Source of the DNA: Acephala macrosclerotiorum
Taxonomy: Eukaryota > Ascomycota > Leotiomycetes > Helotiales > Mollisiaceae
NCBI GenBank assembly: GCA_014904845.1
Contig: MU119588.1
Location: 1-41,633 of the forward strand
Direction: 5' to 3'
DNA length: 41,633 nt
The first letter of the stretch is position 1. The number at the start of each line of letters is the position of its first letter. The notes under the pieces are model-generated. The model was given only the letters and a program-made list of their open reading frames with translations, made no database searches and had not been told where the DNA came from. Made by a program: the position numbers and the translations under genes. Below are positions 31,871 to 41,633 of the stretch, in pieces.

Positions 31871-32353
31871 GTGGTGGAAATGCTTGAATGGGATGAGAGT
31901 GGTCCCATATGAGATGAGGGGTCGCTTCGTTTGAGATAAAGGGGTGGGTCACGTGTCGTTGGTAGGTTTCGAGGGATGGAAAGTGCGACGTCGCAATGAA
32001 GATGTGGTGAGTGTTTGGCTGAGGGTATTCGATTTTGTTTGCGAGGTTGCTCCGTTTGGACAGCTAGATCATTGGGAGAGTCCTTCTGACATGCCATGTC
32101 AATGAAATAAAGAGGGCGCTCATCGGCGAGAGAACCAAAAGTACCGGGACATTGAGGACAAGCATCGGATGGGAGTACTTTCGGTTGTTGTTGATACTCC
32201 TTCATCTGCTTCAATTTCCTTCCAATCATCAAATCCCCCTTACACCCTCGAATATTCCGATCTAATTAATTTCCTCAGGCACTCGAATTGATTGAAGCTC
32301 AAAGCTCGTTCCTTCGAAGTTCAATCGGTCAACCACATCCTCCACCATCCTCT
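31871..32353. other. Intergenic, gene-free
   Basis: Lies downstream of the permease pseudogene (minus strand). Nothing recognised. Confidence 0.45.
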
Positions 32354-32690
32354 TCAGTACGCTCCATCAGCAACAATATATCCCGTCTTCGGACCCTTCT
32401 CTCCGTCCTGCAAAGGCTCAACCCTCTCGACTCCCTCCAACGAAGCATCCAAAGCCTCGAGTTGCATCACTCCCAACTTCGTAGCTTCCTTCGCTGTGAA
32501 CACACCATAGTAGTCTACATCGTCGGGCTCTCCTAGGCCAGCGACAGGGAAGAGGCGCATCGTGATGTAGAAAGGGGGGCCGCTTGTGAAAAATCCTACA
32601 ACAGAAATCCATCAGTACAGTTTCCAGAGCGGAATGGGGAAATTTGTGGTTGGGGAGGGGAAATGGAGGGACGACTCACCGAAGCAAAAC

Positions 32691-32829
32691 TGTCAATTTG
32701 AGTGATATATTCGATGGACTTGATGGTCTGGTTGATTGATTTTTTTGGTTTTAAAGATCTAGCTAGGTGCGGGGACATTATATCCATTGCAGTGCTTACT
32801 CAGCACTAAAACCACTCGAAAGTCTAATA
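32691..32829 (-). repeat. 3' LTR of copia element
   Basis: 139 bp, near-identical to 38042-38180. The terminal TA at 32828-32829 stands where the other copy has CA. A purine-rich tract AGTAAAGGGCG (minus strand, 32830-32840) abuts it and is the likely polypurine tract. Confidence 0.93.
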
Positions 32830-33199
32830 CGCCCTTTACTGAGAAGCACTGTAGAAATATATCTATTCCAATGTCCAAAGTAATATAAATAATCAATGTC
32901 TTCACGTGATTATCGTACTAACTATCATTGTAATCTATCGTCTTTTATCTCTTATCAATTGCAGCGTCGAATCGTCGTAAAGAGCCTCATTAAACTCTGT
33001 GGTGCTAGTCTCAACTACTTCGTAGAAGAGCTTATAGAGAGCTAGGAAGGGCCTACTCTTTTTGTGGGAGTTCGGTCTTAAATAGAGCATTTCCAACTCC
33101 TATTCCACAGTCAAAGAATGCTCCAGATCTGCTCAAAAAGGTTTTCGTTTTGTCCCAGTTCGTCCTCTTACTGCTATTGTTCTAATTTTTGAAATCCGT

Positions 33200-36100
33200 G
33201 AGCAGCGCCACAGTTTTCTCTATATTAAACCAGTTCTCATTCAAACCTATTATAGCTTTGTAAATCGTAAATTAATCGTAAAATAATTGTTTTATAAAAA
33301 TGTCTACGATTTGATCGTTTTTTAAAATTGATTTTATTTTCAATTTGTTTTTAGTAATTATATCGTTTTTTATATAGAAATATCGGATTTTAATATATTT
33401 GAATTTGTTCGAGAATTTTGTATTCGTATTAAAATCGATCGTAGAGAGATTATCGCAATATAAAGTAGAAAATTCTTTGAAAAGTTCTTTGATAATTTCC
33501 GACTATAATTTTTTCAATTAAACTATTTCTTTTGTAGTTTTATTCGTTATTATAATTTCTATTTCTATCGAGTTTTGTACTGTATTTCGTTGTTTTTGTA
33601 CTGCTCATGAAATTATTTTATTCTTTAGTATTACTATCTATTCTAGAAACGATTTGCGATCGTTTTCAATTTTTTACGTAAAGTCGAAAAATATATTATA
33701 ATTTTTAATCGACGTTTTTTTGTAGATAATTTTTATTGTTTTCGTTCTATTAAAATATCGAAAAAATTGCTTCGTAAAACGTAAGTATTCGAAACACGCA
33801 TTAAATATAAATCTAACAAATTGATTAACGTAATAATTAATATTTAATCTCGTGCAATTAATTAAATAGATCGTAGTATTAATAATTTGTTTATAGAAAT
33901 AGAAATCGTTTTCGTTTAATCAATTTTTTTTTTTTTTTTTTTCGTAGAATTGTACTTTATAGAAATAATAGATTCGTTTGATTTAAGTATTCGAAATCGA
34001 ATCGTAATAACAGTTTATTTGTATATATCTTTTGATAAATTGTAAGAGTATAATTCTTGCGATTTTTTTCGATTTAGAATTTTACGAAAACGATAATAGA
34101 ATTGAAATTTTTACTTTTTCAATGCCTTCTAATTTTAGTTTTAATAGTGTTCGTATTTGCTTTGTTTTCAATGATCAATATATCGTCGATAAATAAAAAA
34201 ATATAAACTTTTTTTTCTATAAAAAGATTGAAATCAATTTTAAATGCAATAAATTTCAATTTTTCGAAGTATTATTTGATTTTATCGAATTATACTCAAA
34301 GAGTTTATTTGAATTCGTAGAGTGATTTCTTGAGTAAAAAATAAGTATTTTTACTTTTGAATTTAAAGTAAAGTTTATAAAAAAACTTAAAGATTTTTAT
34401 ATAAATTTCTTTTTTAAGAAAAGAGTTTAAAAACGCTAAATCTATATTAATATAATCTATTTCTAAATTATATTTTGTAGTAAATATTAAAAATATTCGT
34501 AGAATTGTATATTTTATAATAAAAATAAACGTTTCAAAGTAATTAATATTGTAAATTTATTCGAATTCTCTGATAACAATTTTAGTTTTACGTCGAATTA
34601 GTCTACTACGAGTATTGAATTTCTTTTTTAGTATTTATTTGTTTGAAATGATTTTTTTGCTATTTGATAGTTTTTTTGTAATGATTTTATAAGTGTTTGT
34701 TTTTTAAAGAGTTTCGAGTTTAGTAACGATTGCTTTTATTCAATTAAAAGCGTTTTTTTTTAAGATTTTATTAATAGTTAGAAACTCGAATAAAACGCTA
34801 AATACACTCAAAGAAAATGATTTTTTTTCGTTCAAATGAATAGCGTTTAAAGTTTTTATTAATTGTTTTATTGTTTGAAAAAAAGGCATTTTTTTATTGT
34901 TTAATTCGCTGTTTATTGTTTTCTTCGCTTTGGTAAAGAAATTATAAAAATTTTTGGTTTTTTTGATCGTTTGATCACTGATTTTTAATATTTGAAATAG
35001 ATATTGTTTTTAAGTTTGATCAAAGCTTTGGATATTAGAGTTTTATTTGATTACTGGTTTTAAATTTGTTTCAATTCTATTTTCATAAGTATTTATTTCA
35101 GTACTATTATTTTTATTAGTACGTGTTTTAATACTATTAATCATTTTATTATCAAAAGAGTAATCAATTGGTGTATTAATAATAATGTAATCGTAGATTG
35201 TATTATTAGTAATAAACAAATTTGCTATAATATGCTTGAATTTTTGAGAGATAAAAAACTCTGGGAATTTGTATTCATGGAATTTAATATCAATTGAGAA
35301 AGTCTTTTTCAATGTTTTGTAATTCAATAGTTTATAGACATTGTTTTTAGTAATACTTACAAAGATATATTTCTTTTTAGTTTTAAAAGTTTATTTATTT
35401 GATTAATTTTTGAATTTTTTAATATTAATCTGGTATTTAAAAGCAATTAGAGTTTTTTGCAATATTAGAAAATTTAGTTTTTTTTTAGTATAGACTTCAA
35501 ATAAAATACATGTTTTTTGATTTTTTGATTCAAATTCCGGGATTGATTATAGAAGTGCGTTTATTGATACTCTATTTTTGATTCAAATTGTATGCTCTAT
35601 AGTATAGTCTTAAAAGATTAATAGAAGTTTGATCTCGTAGATTATAGATTTGATAATATTGTCTATTGTTTGTATTGTTCGCTCAATAACATTATTCAAT
35701 AAGTGTTTATATAGTGAACAAAGCTCATGTCTAAAAGAACTAAACAGTGTTTTGAGCCATCCTTGGAAATCTTCTTTGAACTCGTTCAATCTATTGTTAT
35801 ACTTAAAATAAGTAATATTTTCTTTTGTATCTCTCTTGATAATTCCACAGATTTTACGAATGTAAAACTAAATTTCTTTCGCATTTTTATCTTTTAAAAG
35901 TCCGATTTAAAAGTACTGTATTACGTCGTTTGTAATTAAAAAAAAATATTGATTCTTTCTATAAAACTTAAACAATTTACTAAAAATATTACTATACAAT
36001 TTTTTTCTTTTTCTAGTAATTTTACTATTTGTTTTCTTTTTAAAGATTTCTTTGATTTTACTCGTTGCACAAACTTTATATGTTTTATACTCAATATATA

Positions 36101-38000
36101 GTTTAAATCTCGGTATTTTTATGTTTATAATATCGATCAATTTTCGAAGTACATTATAATTAATGTAATTAAAACGCCGATATATGAACTTCTATAGAAT
36201 TTCCTCAGAATTTATTGTTTCGAAGAACTTTATTAATAATCGAGTTCTCGTCGGTGTATTTGAGACAATATTCGTCGAATATACAACAATATTATTGACA
36301 TTTTGATATTAATTTAATATAAAGAGATTATTTCTAGGATTTTTAAAAACTGTAAATATTATTTTTTTATTTCTATTATTTGTAATACTAATTGCTTGTT
36401 CTTTTTTAAATATAATCGATATTCTATTTTTTATAAATTGTAAAATAAAAATTAATTTTACTATTTCAAAACTTAGTACATATTAAATTTCTTTAAATTT
36501 CAATTCTTTTTAAAAAATTATTTAAACTTGATCTTAATATTTAATCGCGTTTACAGTAGTACTGTTTATCGTAACAATTTTGTTTAGTATTTGCTAGCGT
36601 TTTAAGTATATGAAATCAAATTGTATACTATTGAAGTATTTCAAAGTACCAAAGTCTAAAGCAGATAATAGAGTCTAAGTTCGTTCGATTAATACTCGAG
36701 TTAATGAAAATAGTAAAAGTAAAAATTGTTTTCTATTAGTATAAACTTTCATTTATCGAGAATAGTAAACAAAACTTATATATAAACGCTCGATATGTTT
36801 TTTAGTCTTATTTTTGAATAGTAATCGAGTAAACACTATTATTACTAGTGAAAATACTATAAATACAATGAAATAAACAAAAAAAAAAAAGACTTTATTG
36901 TATTTTGTTTACAGTTACTATATTTGCTCTAATAATAGATTCAATTATTGCAGTCTTTGTTTACTTAGAATTCTTCTGATTTTGTCTTTTGTCAACTTTT
37001 CTATTTCTTCGTTTTATTCTATACTCAATCTTATAATATTTATAGTACATATACCAATTACATTAATTTGAATTGAACTCATTATAATCAACGAATTCTC
37101 TATTATTACTATTATCGTTTCAACGATTTTTAAATTTTATAAAACGAAATATTAATAATCCAAATCCTCTATAATTGTTTTTCTTTTTTCCACGGTATTT
37201 ATTATTGTTATTATTGCGATTACCGCAATTAGTTCTTCGTTTTCTGTTTCTAGTTTGTCTATTATTACGAGATTACTTACGACTATACTATTGTTTTTTT
37301 CTACGAGTATAATTTGCAATTACTAAAATCTTTCTCTTATTATAAACTTACAATATAATAATCGCTTTATCGAGTGTACGCTCGACTTTTAATAAACGAA
37401 GAATATAATATTTCGTACTTTTATAATTACTATTCTCAGAAATAATTACTATAATTCGATCTAAAATCTTATTATTAATAATTGATTTCTCGATCATTGC
37501 AAACTAAAATTTGTAAAACTCGAAACGATCTACGAATTCTCTGATTTCTTTAGAAGTCTCGAATTTCTTTTATTCAAAATTCGTTCGTTGAATAAATACT
37601 TAGACAAAATTAATAGTTTTATCGTATTTCTTGAGTTCGTTTCAGATTCTTTTGATATCTTTGAAAAAAACTAATAGAAAAATCTTATCTTGTAATTTAT
37701 CGTTTATATTGTTTGAGATAATTTAAATAGTTTTAATAGTTTTTTTTTTTCAAATTGTAATTCGATCAATTGACGCAAGAAAAACCGATTTCGGTTTTTT
37801 ACTATTAATTAGTTTTATGATATAAATACTAGCAAAAGCGACTAAATAAAAGTTCTTAAATCAAAAATAGTTATTTTTTGTGAGAATTTCAATTTTATCT
37901 ACTTGCAAACGTAGTAAAATGCTGTAGAAGTAAATGCTGTAGCACTGATTGGAGCTACTGGAGTCGCCATAGCGAATAGGGTTGATATTTTAGAGTAAAA
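33200..38000 (-). pseudogene. Copia gag-pol relics, minus strand
   Basis: Recognisable remains, in element order. A Lys/Asn-rich gag end with a CG-N stretch near 37200 may be a zinc knuckle. Integrase at 35907-36140 has VCATSKIK, LYSNIFS (relatives HSDIFGP) and LITNDV (relatives DDVT). Reverse transcriptase FIDDILII, the YVDD box, lies at 34172-34195. RNase H LYCDNLSTI lies at about 33428-33466. Asp-to-Asn changes and many stops fit G-to-A and C-to-T mutation. No intact product is possible. Confidence 0.85.
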
Positions 38001-38029
38001 AGATACGACGGTTTTAATGAGCACTTTCC

Positions 38030-38041
38030 GGGCTCATAACC
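38030..38041 (-). other. Primer binding site, half-tRNA iMet type
   Basis: On the element's sense strand GGTTATGAGCCC directly follows the 5' LTR. It complements GGGCTCATAACC of the initiator-tRNA anticodon stem-loop, so priming would use the cut 5' half of the initiator tRNA as in Drosophila copia. Match read from sequence; tRNA comparison from general knowledge. Confidence 0.75.
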
Positions 38042-38180
38042 TGTCAATTTGAGTGATATATTCGATAGACTTGATAGTTTGATTGATTGATTTTTTTGGT
38101 TTTAAAGATCTAGCTAGGTGCGGGGACATTATATCCATTGCAGTGCTTACTCAGCACTAAAACCACTCGAAAGTCTAACA
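38042..38180 (-). repeat. 5' LTR of copia element
   Basis: 139 bp; in minus-strand sense begins TGTTAGACTTTC and ends AAATTGACA. Compared with the other LTR it carries A or T at four G/C positions within 38065-38085, the pattern of RIP. Confidence 0.93.
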
Positions 38181-38855
38181 AAAACGCCATATATTAAAGC
38201 TCGAATAATCCCCTTGGCGCCGTTGTATTCTTACTGTCAGGATCAAGCCTCCAACAGTCGGTGCCCACCCTGCCAACCAAGCTGGAATCACTCTCCAGTT
38301 GACCTCATGAAAATACCAGTAACTGGTATCGTGCGTCCGGTACAGATTGCTGAGCTGGATCTTCTGCTTTCTTAGGATTAAAAAATCAGTACACATGACT
38401 CCGACCATAGGCGCCAAGAAAACAGCGAACGATGAGAGGACGGTGATGAATGTTGCAGCTTTGTTAATCAGTTGCCAAGGCTGAACAGTCCAGCATGCGA
38501 TGAAAGTGATGAGAGCACCGCGACGGATATCGATGTAGCGTGGGAAGAGCCCTGCCAGGTCGATGCCGCCGGCTACTGCGTTTCCGCAGATGTTCTCGAA
38601 CATTGCGGTCAAGACGAAGCCAGCGGAGAGGAAGAATACTCCGGCCCGAGCCTTGGAAGATCCTTGACCAGCGTCCATCATTACCATCAGCAGATCCGGA
38701 GCTACACCAGTTAGTGTCGCGAGGAGCGTGGTTCGAGATGCCAGATCACGTGTCGAGTGCGCTGGCGCAATCGATGAAACTATCTGCGTCTCGTACGACG
38801 CACTGGATATTCTATATATTAAGCATTCCCTCCTTAGATAGAAAAGTAGACACAA

Positions 38856-41633
38856 TAAAATACAATATCATTAAATTAGCTCATACGAAACTAACTTTGT
38901 AATCCGTATTCGCCGTACTCTATTCACGTAAATTACATTCGAATTTTATTTGTTTTTTTAATACTAATCAATAATTACAAAACTACAAAACAATTAGAAT
39001 TTTTTTTGATCGTATAAATATATCGTTACACGATCGATTAATTAAATTATCGTACGAAAATACTATTTTTTATTTTTGAATATAATTTCGTTTTAACGAA
39101 AAAAATTTAAAAAAAAAATATCAATTATACAATAAAAAAAAACAAAATTAAATTTCGTATTAATATTTATTTTGTTTTTCTATTAGTAAATTGATCGATA
39201 TACGAATATTAAAATAAAAATATATAAAACGAATTTTAAGAAATTTTTAAAAAATAAACGAAAAAAATTTAAAATATAATAAATTATAAAATATTTAAAT
39301 TAATTCGTATATATTTAATTATTTATAGTATATAAATCAAAATTCGATTAAAATTAAATTTTTATATGAAAATTTTTTAATAATACTTTAAAAAAAAAAA
39401 TTTATATTAATAAACAAAAAAAGAAATTCAAATTTATATAAAAAAATTTAATAATTAATTTTAATCGAAATAATATTTATTTAATAAAAAAACTCGTACA
39501 ATAATACTAAAAATACTATTATTCAAATTTATAATTAAATTAAAATTCGATAATCGTACGAATTTTTTATTATCTCGAAATAAAATATTATAATTATTTT
39601 ATTAATCGTATTTTTAATTTAATTTTATATTATATTTATTTCTTATACGAATAATTTTTATTATTTTATACGATATTTTACGTTTATTGAAATTATTTGT
39701 AAATTTAATAAAAATATATAAAAATAAAACAAAATACAAAAAAAAAAATACAATATTTTAAATATTAAATTTTAAATTTTTTTCGATTTATATAAAAAAA
39801 TTAAAATTAAAAAAATTCAATTTTATACAACGTTTTTAATAATATTCAAAAAACGAATATTAAAATTTTACTACGAAAAAATTATTAAAAAAACGTACGA
39901 ATTTCGAATAATAATTAAAATAATTAAAATTTATTTTAAAATAAAAAAAAATTATTAAAAGTATTTAATCGAATAACGAAAAATTATATTATATAATACG
40001 ATTATTAAAAATTCAAATAAATTTAAATTCGAATATTTAAAAATTATATTAAATAAATTTTATATAATATAATGAAAATTATTATAATAATATTAAAATA
40101 AATATAATTTTCGAAATTAAATATTTAATATATATAAAAATATCGAAAAATATAATTATATATTATTTAAATTTGTTTTAACGTTTAAAAAACTATATAT
40201 TAATTTAAAATTTACAATTAAAATTATTATACGAATTAAAAAATTATTTATATTTTATTAACGAAATTTAAATTAATAATAATTCAAATAATATTAAATA
40301 AATTATACGTATAAAAAAACAAAAAATTACTATTTATTTCGTATAAATATTTATAAAAATAAAAAAAAATAAAAAAAAAATTTTTATAAAAAAATTTTTT
40401 ATTTTTAAAAAAAATATTACGTTTATAAAAAATCGAAATATTAATTTAATCGATATATAAATACGAAATATACGAAAATATACGAATAATTTAAAAATTA
40501 ATTCGTTATAAAATTAAAAATATTCGAAAAAAAAATATAATAATTTTTAATAAAATACGAAAAACTATTAAATGAAAACGAAATTATTAATATTATTAAA
40601 AATATTTATTATTAATAATAAATTAAAAACGAAATAAATAAATTAAATAATTTATTGATTGATTATAAGTTTTAAATCTAATAAACGCATAAAAATTGAA
40701 AAATATAATTTCAATTTTAACGTAAACGGCGCTAGTCCCGATCTGGCCTAGTATTACACGTGACTATTAAACTAATATTGTATTTATATTAATAATTTTT
40801 TCTTTGTAATAAAAATTAATTTAATTCAATTATTTAAAAAACGTTATTATTTTCTTTTTTTATTGTAATTCGTTAATATTTTAATATAAAAATCATATAA
40901 TTAAACTTTGAAAATAATACTAGTAAATTAATACTATTTTCGAAGTTCGTTGAAAATTATAAATATCGAAATTGAAATAAATTTTTTTTTTTTAATTTTA
41001 TAAATTAAATAATTACAAAATTCGAAATATAATATAAAAAAAATAAATTTTTTATTTTTTTTTTTTAATAAAGTTTTTTTTTTAATTTTTTGTATTATTT
41101 TTATTGTTTTTTTTTTTTTTTAATTTATTTTTTTTTTTTTAAAATGATTCATATTTAAAAATTTTTTCAAAGTTTTATTAAATATTAATTTTATTATAAT
41201 ATTTATTGAATTATTTTAATTATTAATTTATTGAATTTTTTACAATTTTTTGCGTTTATACGATTAATGAAAAATTATAATATTAATTATAAAACGCTTT
41301 TTTTTAATCGTTTTCAATTTAATTAAATATTCGTATAACGAATATAAATTTATATAAACGATTATTAAAATTTTAAAAAAATCAAATTATTAAATAATTA
41401 TATTAATAATAAATTCGATTATAATTATTATATTGATTTTTTTTATTATATTATATATCTCAAAAATTAAAACGTTTTTAATAATATATTTATTTTTAGT
41501 AAAATTGTAATAAATAAAAAAAAATTTAATTTCGAATTTTTTATTGTTTAATTAATGTTTATTTATTAAAATAATTTTATATTTAATTTGAAAATTAAAA
41601 TTTTTATTGTTTGTAAATAAATTATCGATAAAA
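38856..41633. other. AT-rich RIP relic
   Basis: Almost pure A/T to the window end, with most surviving C and G in CpG steps. No frame or element end can be identified. A small less-mutated island (about 40725-40765, containing GGCGCTAGTCCCGATCTGG) stands out. The lost N-terminal half of the permease gene may originally have lain at the left edge. Confidence 0.75.

Larger units (their letters stand above)
32691..38180 (-). mobile_element. Ty1/copia LTR retrotransposon, RIP-mutated
   Basis: A 5,490-bp element with 139-bp LTRs (32691-32829 and 38042-38180) and a 5-bp duplication AAAAC (32686-32690 and 38181-38185). It reads on the minus strand: LTRs start TG and end CA in that sense, the primer site adjoins the 38042 LTR, and integrase lies before reverse transcriptase and RNase H, the copia order. 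The LTRs differ at five positions, all transitions. The interior is heavily AT-biased with no intact gene. It interrupts the NCS1 permease gene. Confidence 0.93.
32354..38855 (-). pseudogene. NCS1-family nucleobase permease gene, split by copia
   Basis: The larger part (38186-38855) encodes the C-terminal half of an NCS1 transporter of the fungal Fur type (uracil, uridine or allantoin uptake across the plasma membrane): GNAVAGGIDLAGLFPRYI, RRGALITFIACW, QPWQLINKAATF, FLAPMVGVM, SYWYFHEVNWR and AGWAPTVGGLIL. The rest lies beyond the retrotransposon: CFGFFTSGPPFYIT and AGLGEPDDVDYYGVF, ending at the TGA at 32354. An 84-nt intron (32596-32679, GTGAGT...GTAG) splits this second part six bases after the target duplication. 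Between GGLIL and the insertion the frame shifts twice (GAKGIIRAL is in another frame), so the gene also had indels. The N-terminal half is missing; upstream of 38855 the sequence dissolves into AT-rich DNA. Certainly not functional. Confidence 0.85.

Noticed and set aside
32691..32829. First exon of a separate minus-strand gene (starts MDIMSPHLARS)
   Set aside because: The stretch recurs at 38042-38180 and both copies are bounded by AAAAC and TG...CA ends, so it is an LTR, not an exon.
1..41633. CRISPR arrays, operons, rRNA genes
   Set aside because: No regularly spaced direct repeats, no rRNA-like sequence and a clearly eukaryotic gene structure.

Overview
The window is nuclear DNA of a filamentous ascomycete. 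Introns are short (51-84 nt, GT...AG), HET-domain and RBR genes of fungal type are present, and gene-rich segments of moderate GC alternate with almost pure A/T segments that look like products of repeat-induced point mutation (RIP). A Leotiomycete (Helotiales-like) is my best guess from protein flavour only; this is inference.

Layout. 1-428: AT-rich RIP relic. 1680-3740 (+): T5orf172/GIY-YIG protein. 4444-4722: decayed minisatellite. 4730-6207 (-): RING-IBR-RING ubiquitin ligase, one intron. 6221-6600: AT island. 6837-7556 (+): CYTH/thiamine-triphosphatase-like protein. 7885-8913 (-): viperin-like radical SAM enzyme, split by one in-frame TAG. 9302-11505: complete but dead pogo-type Tc1/mariner transposon with TA duplication. 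11925-12672 (+): UMP-CMP/adenylate-kinase-like protein, three exons. 12982-14648 (+) and 15025-15838 (-): broken HET and alpha/beta-hydrolase genes. 16887-17378 (-): possible Ser/Thr-rich protein. 17561-19723 (+): DEAD-box helicase ROK1. 22357-24180 (+): multi-spanning membrane protein. 25216-27837 (-): GH2 beta-mannosidase. 30048-30784: non-autonomous hAT-like element with an 8-bp duplication. 32354-38855 (-): NCS1 nucleobase permease gene destroyed by a RIP-mutated Ty1/copia retrotransposon (32691-38180; 139-bp LTRs, AAAAC duplication). 38856-41633: AT-rich RIP relic.

Most notable is the viperin-like gene and the nucleotide-kinase-like gene. Without the transposon they would be head-to-head neighbours with about 0.8 kb of shared promoter, the same gene logic as the vertebrate RSAD2-CMPK2 pair and prokaryotic viperin/kinase neighbourhoods. 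A triphosphate-binding CYTH enzyme lies on the other side, convergent with viperin. This suggests a fungal nucleotide-based antiviral locus that is now damaged: the shared promoter carries a transposon and the viperin frame carries a stop codon.

Three mobile elements with clear target duplications, two pseudogenes with mixed lesions and the AT islands show a region in active decay around a few well-kept housekeeping genes (ROK1, beta-mannosidase, RBR ligase).
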